From Candidatus Melainabacteria bacterium (GTDB taxonomy: Bacteria; Cyanobacteriota; Vampirovibrionia; Obscuribacterales; Obscuribacteraceae): 38,635 bases of DNA. Shown in pieces: positions 23,064-31,212 of this stretch. The translations under genes were made by a program, and so were the position numbers. How positions within the stretch are numbered: the first letter of the stretch is position 1; every line of letters begins with the position of its first letter. Where the stretch lies: NCBI GenBank assembly GCA_012965515.1, contig DTSE01000115.1, forward strand, positions 1-38,635. Reading direction: 5' to 3'. Below the pieces are notes generated by a model. It did no database searches. It was not told the origin of the DNA and saw only the letters and a list, made by a program, of their open reading frames with translations.

Positions 23064-24881
23064 ATGGTGGAATTTCAATACGGTGGTAAGGGTGGTAAAC
23101 GTTTTAAATTAGTCGAGAGTAACGAGTTAGTCGTTAGAACGCAACGTGGCACTGCTTTGCCTATTACACCACTCTCCCTTGAGAGTCGAAAGCTCCTTAC
23201 AAAGTTTGAAACTGTCTTTGATTCAAAATGCCCCGGCGTCGAAGTAATGAAACCAAGAGAGGGGCATACTGTTGCACTTCGGGACAATGCGCGGAAGGTA
23301 CTCAAGGATGAGCAAGAGATCAAGTTTGCTGGCAGAGCACTGATTGATCCTCAGTCCAAGCGACCAGTCATCTACACAGAGAACCTTTTCGTCAAATTTC
23401 ACGACAAGGAGTCGGTCGCAAGCTGTAAAAAGCTTCTAGACCAAATGAAACTAACAATAAAGCGTCCTCTCAAGTATGCGAAAAATAGCTTTTTCGTCGC
23501 CGCGGCAGACGGTACAGGACAAGCAATATTCGAAATAGCGGATGAACTTCTCGATAAGAACTTGGTTGAGTATTGTCACCCCGAACTGATTAGGGAGAAA
23601 GGAAAGAAAGCCATCTACTCTAAACAATGGCATCTTAAGCGCACTACTATCAATCAGACAGTTATTGATCAGCATGCCAATGTTGAAAAGGCATGGAAAT
23701 TTACTGAGGGGGATGGCATCATCATCGCCATTATCGATGATGGCGTGGACATCTACCATGAAGAGTTTGCAACACAGGGAAAAATCATCGCACCTTATGA
23801 TGCGACATCAGGTGACAAAGATCCTCGACCTGTAGGCGTTGATTCTAATCATGGAACTGCTGTTGCAGGCGTTGCATGCGCAAATGGGAAGTTTAAAGCA
23901 TCAGGAACTGCGCCCAAATCAAAACTAATGCCCATCAGGCTTGCTTCTGATCTGGGCTCGCAGGATGAAGCCGATGCTTTTATGTGGGCTGCTGATCATG
24001 GCGCGGATGTTATCTCGTGCAGTTGGGGACCGATGGATGGAGAGTATTGGAATCCCAATGATCCAGCACATACACAGTTTGTACCGCTTCCTGATTCGAC
24101 AAAGCTTGCAATTGATTACGCTCTTTTGAATGGAAGAAAGAAAAAAGGCTGTGTAGTGCTTTTTGCTGCCGGGAACGGAAACGAATCAGTGGAATACGAT
24201 GGCTATGCGTCTTACGACCGGCTGATTGCTGTCGCCGCCTGCAATGATACCGGCACGCGGAGCGTTTACAGTGATTATGGTAAGTCAGTGTGGTGCACAT
24301 TCCCTAGCAACGATTTGCTGGACAATACACTGACGACAGGCATTTGGACTATCGACCGCACAGGTAAGGGCGGTTACAACCCTGGTTCGACTAAACTCGG
24401 AGACGCGGAAGGCAAGTACACCAACTCGTTCGGCGGCACCTCGAGTGCTACACCCGGAACGGCGGGTGTTGTTGCTCTAATGCTTGCAGTCAACCCTACT
24501 TTGACACCAATTCAGGTCAAAGACATCCTCAAGCAGACTTGCGATCAGATTGACCGGGCAGGTGGTAGATACAATGCCGATGGACACAGTGATTGGTATG
24601 GCTACGGACGTGTGAACGCGGCTGCTGCCGTAGAAATGGCAAGTAAAATGCCAGGAGCTAAGAATAAATCGAAGCCTAGTAAATCAAAGGCAAAAGCTTC
24701 GAAATCAAAGAAGGCTACCTCGAAATCGAAGTCAAAAACCACATCAACTACACATCGAAAGTCCAAAGTTGGCCGAGCAACTGGCAAAAAGAAAACAGCC
24801 GGCGCTAGGCATACACTCAAAAAGAAACAAACTGCAAGAGCAAGGTCACCTAAACCGAAATCATCTAAGAAGAAACGGTAG
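23064..24881 (+). CDS. Subtilisin-like serine protease (S8) with basic C-terminal tail
   Basis: 605 residues with a complete S8 catalytic set: D225 in IIDDGVD, H263 in SNHGTAVAG, oxyanion N371 in AAGNGNE and S460 in GTSSATPGTAG. Residues 1-180 form a propeptide, with VKF at 110 and VEYCHP at 168. There is no signal peptide. After the catalytic domain (about 200-528) comes a tail of about 75 residues made almost only of Lys, Ser, Ala, Arg and Thr, like histone H1 tails. The tail is expected to be disordered and to bind nucleic acid or acidic polymers. A GAGG about 10 bases upstream supports ATG 23064. It is divergent from the propeptide-like gene and followed by a peptidoglycan hydrolase gene. 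Confidence 0.92.
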   Translation: MVEFQYGGKGGKRFKLVESNELVVRTQRGTALPITPLSLESRKLLTKFETVFDSKCPGVEVMKPREGHTVALRDNARKVLKDEQEIKFAGRALIDPQSKRPVIYTENLFVKFHDKESVASCKKLLDQMKLTIKRPLKYAKNSFFVAAADGTGQAIFEIADELLDKNLVEYCHPELIREKGKKAIYSKQWHLKRTTINQTVIDQHANVEKAWKFTEGDGIIIAIIDDGVDIYHEEFATQGKIIAPYDATSGDKDPRPVGVDSNHGTAVAGVACANGKFKASGTAPKSKLMPIRLASDLGSQDEADAFMWAADHGADVISCSWGPMDGEYWNPNDPAHTQFVPLPDSTKLAIDYALLNGRKKKGCVVLFAAGNGNESVEYDGYASYDRLIAVAACNDTGTRSVYSDYGKSVWCTFPSNDLLDNTLTTGIWTIDRTGKGGYNPGSTKLGDAEGKYTNSFGGTSSATPGTAGVVALMLAVNPTLTPIQVKDILKQTCDQIDRAGGRYNADGHSDWYGYGRVNAAAAVEMASKMPGAKNKSKPSKSKAKASKSKKATSKSKSKTTSTTHRKSKVGRATGKKKTAGARHTLKKKQTARARSPKPKSSKKKR

Positions 24882-24996
24882 AAAACTAATCGCTACTTTG
24901 TCGCAGAGGTAGCCATCAAAATTAGAACTTTCTCTGTGCTGTTAGGTGCGGGGAAGCATCGCGGCGCACGCATTAAATTATTGTGGGAGAGGTTAA

Positions 24997-26193
24997 ATGC
25001 AAACATCTGCTAAGGGACTCAATTTGATTCGTCACTACGAAGGTATCGTGACAAAAAATGGTTTGGCCATTCCGTACCAAGGTGCTGCAGATCCACCGGG
25101 AGTCATGACTATTGGATGGGGACACAAGATGTCAGCCCAAGAGAAAATCTCAATGAAAAATGGGATAACTCTTGCGGCTGCAGAGGAGCTCTTTGAGAAG
25201 GATGTTGCTTCTCATTCGAGCAAGATTACAGCCGATGCTGGTGTACTGCTAACCCAAGATCAATTCGATGCATTGTCTAGCTTTGTTTACAATCTCGGCA
25301 AGTTCATTTTGACTACGGGAAATAGTGGTGGACAGACCACTCTGCTTAAAGAATTGAAAGCTAGCAAGTACGAAGCGGCTGCGCTGCAGATGCATTTGTT
25401 CTGTAATAGTGACGGGCACTTTACTGCTGGGTTGTTCTATCGTCGCCTGACAGAAACACTTATGTTTCTTACCGGAGAACTCAAGTTTGTTACGGATAAG
25501 AATTGTTGGGATGTAATGCACTCGATTGGAAATGCCTGTGCCGACAAGACTGCAGAAGCAAAATTGGTGAACTTTTACAAGACAAAATCTGGAAAGAAGC
25601 CTCCAGCTAAAGCTGCTGTAGCAGGAGTGAGCGCCAAAGCTGCCGCCCCAGTAAAGCCGGAAGCTGCTCCCAAAGCGGCGACAGCAGCTGCCGCAGGAGC
25701 AACACCGCAGGTTAAGTTTGCAAAGCCACAAGATGCTGCATCAGTTAGTACATACTCACTTGATGTGCTCAAAAGTGTTCTGAAAACTGCTGGTATTACC
25801 TCGGTGATCATAACTAGCACTCAACGAACTGCCAAAGATCAAGCGCGTGTGATGTACGAGAACCTTGTGAAACATGGTACGGCGAGTCAGCGCGCACTCT
25901 ATGGTTCAAACGGGGACAAGGTAGTGGATCTCTATGCAAAGCTCACCGGCAAAAAGACCCCTACCGAAGTTAAGGCAGAGATGGAAAAGCTGATCCTCAG
26001 CATTGGACCCGAAAAGGTTTCTAAGCATTGTGCGGATCCGAAGAAGTTGAATGTTTTGGATATCGATCCTGCCGCAATTGCACCTCGTAGCCAGGCGTTT
26101 ATCAAAGCGGTGAGCAATGAGAAGAAGATCAGTCGTCTTCTGTTACCGCCAAATGATCCTGCATATCATGTGGAGATACCGCAGTTGAACTAA
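24997..26193 (+). CDS. Two-domain peptidoglycan hydrolase: GH24 lysozyme plus M15-like peptidase
   Basis: 398 residues. The N-terminal domain (about 1-160) is a phage-type GH24 lysozyme with E15 in HYEG, then GVMTIGWGH at 35-43, LLTQDQFDALSSFVYNLG and FYRRLTE. An Ala/Pro/Lys linker (about 205-235) leads to a C-terminal domain (about 250-398) with Zn-ligand candidates H344, D355 or D357, and H391 in YHVEI, as in M15/VanY-type peptidases. The glycan and the peptide could thus be cut by one protein. There is no signal peptide. GGGAGAGG at 24985-24992 sets the start. It resembles phage endolysins or predatory/competition effectors, but no phage structural gene is nearby. Confidence 0.83.
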   Translation: MQTSAKGLNLIRHYEGIVTKNGLAIPYQGAADPPGVMTIGWGHKMSAQEKISMKNGITLAAAEELFEKDVASHSSKITADAGVLLTQDQFDALSSFVYNLGKFILTTGNSGGQTTLLKELKASKYEAAALQMHLFCNSDGHFTAGLFYRRLTETLMFLTGELKFVTDKNCWDVMHSIGNACADKTAEAKLVNFYKTKSGKKPPAKAAVAGVSAKAAAPVKPEAAPKAATAAAAGATPQVKFAKPQDAASVSTYSLDVLKSVLKTAGITSVIITSTQRTAKDQARVMYENLVKHGTASQRALYGSNGDKVVDLYAKLTGKKTPTEVKAEMEKLILSIGPEKVSKHCADPKKLNVLDIDPAAIAPRSQAFIKAVSNEKKISRLLLPPNDPAYHVEIPQLN

Positions 26194-26290
26194 CTTCGCT
26201 CCATTATGAAATGAAGAAAAATCCGGAAAGCTTTTTTTGTGAATGTATTTAAGTGTCAGACTCAAAATGCTAACTAACAAGGAGGTTCCA

Positions 26291-26872
26291 ATGGATCCAG
26301 ATCAACTTAGACCAATTTTTGTCATCGTAGTTGGATGGCTTTCGAAAGAGTTGGGTCCGCTGTCTGCCAAGGCCATTAAGAGGATAATCGAATCTATCGA
26401 CAATAAACTAGAACCTAAAGACGATAAGGAGTTAACACCGCAAGAGCAGTTTCGTATTGCGAGAAATGCTTTCGAAGCACTGCGGGAGGAGTTAGCGTGT
26501 GACGGTCTAATGCTGAAAGACGGAGAAGCAAAAGATTGTGCCACTGCCGCTGCCAAGATTCTAAGTAAAGAGTCATGGGATGTCTTGGAATACCTTGCAG
26601 AAGTTTCTGAAGGTGCAACGCCGGAAGAGATTAGAAAGGCTGTTTATTCCAAGCTCAAAATACAGCCTGAGCAAGCGCAGACTGCATTTGACAACGAGTT
26701 TTCTTTTAGACTTCTTTGGTTAGATACTATCTATGGACTAATTGATCTTTGTACTGCTGGTGAGCCGACTAAGCAGCGCAAGTACACAATTAGTCCTGCT
26801 GGTTCCGCCATCCTTGAGACGAGAAGAGATGCTGCAAAAGCGGCCACTAAAAAGAAAGTCGGAGCAAGATGA
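26291..26872 (+). CDS. Hypothetical protein with winged-helix-like C-terminus
   Basis: 193 residues starting at ATG 26291, fixed by AAGGAGG at 26279-26285; the frame extends to 26243 but without a comparable site. The N-terminus has a short hydrophobic helix (about 9-20). The last 90 residues look like a winged helix: WDVLEYLAEV, then TPEEIRKAVYSKL and a final YTISPAGSAIL, a common wing-strand signature of small DNA-binding or effector-domain proteins. It is co-directional with the PG hydrolase gene, about 100 bases downstream, and may regulate it or be a partner. I cannot name a family. It converges on the next gene. Confidence 0.7.
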   Translation: MDPDQLRPIFVIVVGWLSKELGPLSAKAIKRIIESIDNKLEPKDDKELTPQEQFRIARNAFEALREELACDGLMLKDGEAKDCATAAAKILSKESWDVLEYLAEVSEGATPEEIRKAVYSKLKIQPEQAQTAFDNEFSFRLLWLDTIYGLIDLCTAGEPTKQRKYTISPAGSAILETRRDAAKAATKKKVGAR

Positions 26873-26880
26873 ATGACTTG

Positions 26881-27255
26881 CTAACTAAGACCTTTCGTCA
26901 TCGCTTGCTTCTGTATTGCGGCGACTAGAAGTGCAATCGTAACTGATCGGTCGTCGATTGAACTGGTTCGCGCTGCTTGATTTAGGAACTCGCGAACCTT
27001 TGCTATGAATACATTGCAATCTGTTCGGGAGCTGAAGAGTTTTTTTTCTGCAGTTTTCAGCACTCGAACATACCGTGCTTCGAAACGAGTCAACTTCGGG
27101 CGCGACTCTATTTCTTCTCGAATTTCACGAATTTGCTGGAGCTCTCTATTGGTTAGCCGGTAAGGTGGCTCAAGAGATTCCTGCAAGTACTCTTCGTTGG
27201 AGGCAGCGTACGCGCGACCATGTGCGGTCGCAAAGTTAGGCAAAAACATTTCCAT
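26881..27255 (-). CDS. Hypothetical helical protein
   Basis: 124 residues, mostly helical with many charged residues (IREIREEIESRP near 40-55). No motif recognised, no signal peptide. The start ATG 27255 or ATG 27249 has no obvious ribosome site. It lies 100 bases downstream of another small minus-strand gene, so the two might be co-transcribed. The frame is credible by its amino acid composition, but no function can be proposed. Confidence 0.6.
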   Translation of the reverse strand: MEMFLPNFATAHGRAYAASNEEYLQESLEPPYRLTNRELQQIREIREEIESRPKLTRFEARYVRVLKTAEKKLFSSRTDCNVFIAKVREFLNQAARTSSIDDRSVTIALLVAAIQKQAMTKGLS

Positions 27256-27357
27256 TTAGGTAGTTTGATAGGCTCGGGGAGTTGCACACTTTGGCGATAG
27301 TTCTTCGCACCTTAGCGCGGCAATTTTCAAAAAATCTTGAAATTCCCGAAAACCAAA

Positions 27358-27714
27358 CTAGTTACATTTATCGCCTGTCAATCTCGCGTGCGGACCGGAT
27401 TGTGGATCTTCCACAATTTCCAGTTTGCACAATCCATTTGAATTTCTATTATTGGCAGCGTCGCGAATGGAACTCCATAATTGCCGTTCTTGATTAGCGA
27501 GTTCGTTGAAGATTCCTTCGGAGCGCCTCATTGCCGCAGGGTCTCCATTCACTATTGCCTCAGCATTTTGGCGGAAGTCATTGAAGTATGCCGTGGCGCC
27601 GGGCAAGCCGAGAGTGCATTTGTTGATGAGAGTATTGGCGGCGTTTCGGTTGCCTTCGTTCAACTGTGTTGCAATTGCATCGAATTGTGCCGGCCCGCAA
27701 GTCTTGTCTGACAT
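27358..27714 (-). CDS. Small hypothetical protein with conserved-looking Cys residues
   Basis: 118 residues with Cys at the N-terminus (KTCGP), middle (NKCTL) and C-terminus (LCKLE, DKCN). It is helical in the middle (NEGNRNAANTLINK, AMRRSEGIFNELANQER). No signal peptide or membrane segment. AGAGG 7 bases before ATG 27714 is a good ribosome site. I do not recognise a family. The scattered cysteines could bind metal or form disulfides, but no zinc-finger spacing is evident. Confidence 0.65.
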   Translation of the reverse strand: MSDKTCGPAQFDAIATQLNEGNRNAANTLINKCTLGLPGATAYFNDFRQNAEAIVNGDPAAMRRSEGIFNELANQERQLWSSIRDAANNRNSNGLCKLEIVEDPQSGPHARLTGDKCN

Positions 27715-27814
27715 GGAAAACCTCTAGAAACTGGCAAGGATAGAGTCTGCTCTAACATAACATGGGGGTATGACATTACCTTGACACGTGTGAATTGGTC
27801 GTGAAGAGAGGCAC

Positions 27815-27834
27815 GGGCGGCAAGAATGCCGCCC
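27815..27834. repeat. Isolated GGGCG hairpin element
   Basis: GGGCGGC (27815-27821) and GCCGCCC (27828-27834) pair around AAGAAT, followed by CTAC. It resembles the hairpin units at 36074-36092 and 37024-37203, all with GGGCG arms and mostly a following CTAC or CACG. Confidence 0.6.
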
Positions 27835-27976
27835 CTACAATCGTATGGGGACGCAGGGTGAGCGCCAGGCGACCATAATTTTGTATAGAAGCGCTATGGT
27901 CGGCCTGATATCCTTTTAGAGCGCTGCGCTTTCGGAAAAGTAAAAGTAGAGCACCCGCCAAAGGAAATAGCAAAGT

Positions 27977-29176
27977 TTGAATTCTTTCCCGAATCTGAAA
28001 TATACCCGACCCATAGTTTTTGGCTTGCGGACACGATGCGTTTCAAGCTTACTAATGATCTTGCTTTCCATCTTCTGGACACAGCTGTTATCTTCCTGCT
28101 CAGTCTTAATGCCACCGCCGCCTGACGATACGAAGGGAGTGCAAGATTGGCTCGTTGTACCTGTATTCTTTGCGACCAATCGTTCCTACGCTGGCAAAAA
28201 CGGCAGCGTTGATTATTCGGAAGACGAGAATCTTAGCGGTCTATTGTTCGGTGTCAAGAATGTTGTGGTGCCATATCCGGTGCGTTCACCTTTGGATGTG
28301 AAAACAGAGGAGCGCATGCAATGGCAGCGCCTCAAGGTGGATCATGATGCGAAGAAATTGCATCCTCTCGCTCCTCCGCCTGATCTGTGTTTCATCAGAA
28401 ACGCAACCTTCACAAGAGACGAGATGGTTGGTGCATTTGATGCTTATCGCAAGCGGTCCGGAAGCAAGGAAACTGTTGTTTTCGTCCATGGCTGCTGCGC
28501 TACTTTCGACACGTCGATGTTGCGTGCTGCCAAGTTAGCTTCGCACATGCAGGTTCCAGTCCTTCTATATGACTGGGTGTCGCCAAAAGGGTTTTCGCGC
28601 TACTTGCAGAATGAAACTTTGGCTGAGCAAACTGTCGATGGTTTCTTGTCTTCGCTCGGGTCTGTTCAGAAAATTCTTGGCGCGCATAACATGACCTTGG
28701 TCGGGCATAGTATGGGTGCAATCATTTTGGACCAAGCTCTGTTGCGTCGCAAACCGCATGGTAACGCGCAGGAACCGCAGAAGTTCAATGAATTGATTAT
28801 GTCGAATGCGGATACTGACGGAAAGACGTTTTTGAATCACGCAGACGAGTTCGCCGCGAACGCTGAGAAGACTCGCATTTATTTTTCTCGTTCGGATGAT
28901 CGTTTGCGCGCTTCAGCATTTGCTCATGGAGGTTTTAAGCGCCTCGGTTCGCCAGGTTCGCTGGCAACGCCACTTGCGAAGGTGCCTGGCATCGAGATGA
29001 TCGATATCACCGACGCAAAAACAAACCACGAATTGCCATTCTGGCTTGTTTCGAACATGCATCGCTTCGGAAACCTTGGACCGGTGAAAGACTTTACGCT
29101 CCAAAAGCAAGACACAGGTATTTTTGACCTGAAGCGCACCACCAGCCCGTTGGCCGAGCCTTCAGGGTTACAGTAG
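27977..29176 (+). CDS. Alpha/beta hydrolase lipoprotein, DUF900 type
   Basis: 399 residues. The N-terminal membrane segment ends in a lipobox LLSSC (Cys about residue 41), so the mature protein should be lipid-anchored at the membrane. The hydrolase domain has VVFVHGCCATFDTS and the nucleophile elbow GHSMG with S245, followed by helix AIILDQALLRRK; the arrangement matches DUF900/esterase-lipase superfamily proteins. AAGGAA about 9 bases upstream supports TTG 27977. The final DNA encodes PLAEPSGLQ. The gene ends one base before the end of the convergent esterase gene. The natural substrate is not known. Confidence 0.83.
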   Translation: MNSFPNLKYTRPIVFGLRTRCVSSLLMILLSIFWTQLLSSCSVLMPPPPDDTKGVQDWLVVPVFFATNRSYAGKNGSVDYSEDENLSGLLFGVKNVVVPYPVRSPLDVKTEERMQWQRLKVDHDAKKLHPLAPPPDLCFIRNATFTRDEMVGAFDAYRKRSGSKETVVFVHGCCATFDTSMLRAAKLASHMQVPVLLYDWVSPKGFSRYLQNETLAEQTVDGFLSSLGSVQKILGAHNMTLVGHSMGAIILDQALLRRKPHGNAQEPQKFNELIMSNADTDGKTFLNHADEFAANAEKTRIYFSRSDDRLRASAFAHGGFKRLGSPGSLATPLAKVPGIEMIDITDAKTNHELPFWLVSNMHRFGNLGPVKDFTLQKQDTGIFDLKRTTSPLAEPSGLQ

Positions 29177-29177
29177 T

Positions 29178-29954
29178 TTATCTTGTCCCGTCGCCGCCGA
29201 TGTAGTGCAGCACCATTTCATGCCAATACGGCCAATCATGTGCGAAACCATCCCAGATGCGGAAGGAGTGCGGAATATTTCTCGCGTTTAGAACGTCATC
29301 GAACATCGCATTGCCACGAAAGAGCGGGTCTGTTTGCCCAATCGCGAAAATGATGTCGAGTTTCTTCAGTTTCTCAATGTGCTCATCAGAGGCAGCTTTC
29401 ACTAGTTCAGTAGGATCGCACTCGCGGATATTATCGTCGTAGTAACCGTGAATCCATGAGAAAACGTCATACGGCTCGCTCATTTGATGCATGTCGTAAG
29501 GACCGCTCATGCCGATTGTTCTGTTGAAGCTCTGAGGAAATCGCATCGCAATATCCATTGCATGGTAGCCACCCATGCTCGCACCTAATGCAATGACGTA
29601 GTCATTGTCATTTCTCTTCTTCGTAAAAGGAAGAACTTCGTCAATGATGTACTTGTGATATGCAAGGTGGCGCAGTGCCTTGTCTTTGGGATGCGCGTCA
29701 AAATTCCACCAGCTCTCGAAGTCGACGCTATCAACGCAAAATACTTGGATCCAACCTTGTTCAATATGATGACCCAAGGTGTTGATCATGTCGCGGTTTT
29801 CCCAATCGAAGAAGCGTCCGCAAGAGGTCGGGAAAACGATTACTCTCGCGCCTGCATGACCAAAGCTGAGCAGTTCCATCTCGCGATTGAGACTGTCGCT
29901 GTGCCATTTGTGGTATTCGCGCTTGAGGTTCACTTCAGTCGTTGGAGTGTGCAT
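29178..29954 (-). CDS. Putative esterase, alpha/beta hydrolase fold (PF00756-like)
   Basis: 258 residues, no signal peptide, so cytoplasmic. GASMGG at 124-129 holds nucleophile S126; IGQTDPLF gives the likely acidic residue and GFAHDWPYW the catalytic His. The N-terminal REYHKWHSDSLNREMELLSFG and FPTSCGRFFDWENR match esterases of the EstD/YbfF-like type seen in many bacteria. Its stop codon is one base from that of the convergent DUF900 gene. A potassium channel gene lies upstream, 30 bases away, so the two may be one transcript. Substrate unknown. Confidence 0.87.
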   Translation of the reverse strand: MHTPTTEVNLKREYHKWHSDSLNREMELLSFGHAGARVIVFPTSCGRFFDWENRDMINTLGHHIEQGWIQVFCVDSVDFESWWNFDAHPKDKALRHLAYHKYIIDEVLPFTKKRNDNDYVIALGASMGGYHAMDIAMRFPQSFNRTIGMSGPYDMHQMSEPYDVFSWIHGYYDDNIRECDPTELVKAASDEHIEKLKKLDIIFAIGQTDPLFRGNAMFDDVLNARNIPHSFRIWDGFAHDWPYWHEMVLHYIGGDGTR

Positions 29955-29984
29955 TTACTACGTCTTTCTGCTAACTACGTCTAC

Positions 29985-30962
29985 TTACTTGCGTCTTTCT
30001 ACTTGATTCCGCCGTTCCAACCGATTGCGCCTTTCGAGCTGATTGGTGTACAAGCTCAACTCAGTTTCGAGCGTTCCGATTTTATCCGGCACCACCAGTG
30101 ATGCATCTGCACTTTCAGGGGTGGAGCCAGGAGCCGGCGTTGGTGCCAGGAGATTGTTCCCGCAGATGCGGCAAAATGAAGAGTCACGTTCATGTGATTT
30201 CTCGCCGCATTTCTTGCAGGCAGTTGCGGTGTTGTTCACTTGATTCAACTGCACAGAAACAATGCCGGTTGGCACTGCGATGATTGCATAACCGAGCATC
30301 ATTACGATGCAAGACAAGAATTGACCAAGCGGCGTCTTGGGAGACATGTCGCCGTAGCCAACTGTTGTGAGAGTCACAATTGCCCAGTAAATACTGATTG
30401 GAATGTTCGAGAAGCCATGTTCTTCGCCTTCAACAACGTACATCAATGCGCCCACGATTACGACGATGGCGCAAATCGCTGCGGCGAACACTGTTATTTT
30501 GGGGAGACTCAACTGAAGCGCACGCTTGAGCGCTTCGGCTTCATGTAAGAAGCGCGCCAGTTTCAAGATGCGGAAGATGCGCATTAGACGCAGAATGCGC
30601 ACAATCATCAGATAGTGCGCATCGGCAGAAAACAGAGCAATGTATGTAGGCAACACTGACAGCAAGTCGACGATACCAAAGAAGCTCTTCGCGTAGGACC
30701 ATCTGTTAGGTGCGCAAATCAGGCGCAACGCGTATTCAACTGTGAAAATCGCTGTAATGCCGAGTTCAAGAGCAAAGAAGAGGTCGCCATACCGCTCGCG
30801 CAGCGAATGTACGCTGTTCAGCATCACTGTTGCGACTGAGGTCAGGATGACAGCTATTAGCATCAGGTCGAACGCGCGACCCATGCGTGTGTTTGATTCA
30901 AAAACTGTCTGGTAGAGTGCTCGACGCCAGCCTTGGGTGGGCGGAGCTATTTTAGGTGCCAC
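29985..30962 (-). CDS. Voltage-gated-type potassium channel with C-terminal zinc ribbon
   Basis: 325 residues with six membrane segments and a pore. S4 is visible as RILRLMRIFRILKLARFL at 122-139, with Arg or Lys at every third to fourth position. The selectivity filter is TTVGYGD at 199-205, so it should conduct K+. The C-terminal cytoplasmic part has a four-Cys zinc ribbon (C249, C252, C264, C267), an Ala/Pro linker and a tandem LERRN-type basic repeat (310-325). Channels of this Kv-like group are usual in bacteria; the zinc ribbon plus basic repeat tail is unusual and could serve tetramer assembly or ligand binding. Start ATG 30962. Confidence 0.93.
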   Translation of the reverse strand: MAPKIAPPTQGWRRALYQTVFESNTRMGRAFDLMLIAVILTSVATVMLNSVHSLRERYGDLFFALELGITAIFTVEYALRLICAPNRWSYAKSFFGIVDLLSVLPTYIALFSADAHYLMIVRILRLMRIFRILKLARFLHEAEALKRALQLSLPKITVFAAAICAIVVIVGALMYVVEGEEHGFSNIPISIYWAIVTLTTVGYGDMSPKTPLGQFLSCIVMMLGYAIIAVPTGIVSVQLNQVNNTATACKKCGEKSHERDSSFCRICGNNLLAPTPAPGSTPESADASLVVPDKIGTLETELSLYTNQLERRNRLERRNQVERRK

Positions 30963-31073
30963 GGGACTTATATAAGGTAGGTTTCCGGTTAAGAACGCCC
31001 TATTGTAAGGCCGCTTTGTGGCAAGTTAATGACATCGTAAGCTTTGTGAAACCGATCTAAGCCATATTTCATA

Positions 31074-31087
31074 AACCTTATAAGGTT
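31074..31087 (+). promoter_or_regulatory. 14-bp perfect palindrome upstream of the repeat-protein gene
   Basis: AACCTTATAAGGTT is perfectly self-complementary and lies about 125 bases before ATG 31213. This is the size of a dimeric regulator site. It includes TATAAG, which could be part of a -10 element. No copy lies before the paralogue at 16997. Confidence 0.4.
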
Positions 31088-31179
31088 ATGCGTAAATCAA
31101 TATAGGCTACCCCCACTGTTTCTGGTTGGAAAGACCCGTACACTGGGCATCTTAGGAGAAATAACCTAATTCTCGGACA

Positions 31180-31206
31180 GTCCAATGGCATGGCGTTGGA
31201 CGGGAG
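31180..31206 (+). promoter_or_regulatory. Leader hairpin abutting the ribosome site (copy 2)
   Basis: GTCCAA (31180-31185) and TTGGAC (31196-31201) form a 6-bp stem with a 10-base loop, directly followed by GGGAG at 31202-31206 and ATG 31213. The stem, spacing to the start and the GGGAGTTTC sequence match copy 1 at 16965-16990, while the loop differs. Confidence 0.75.
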
Positions 31207-31212
31207 TTTCAC

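Noticed and set aside
24997..26872. Prophage remnant
   Set aside because: Only the endolysin-like gene is phage-like; no capsid, tail, terminase, integrase or attachment site is visible.
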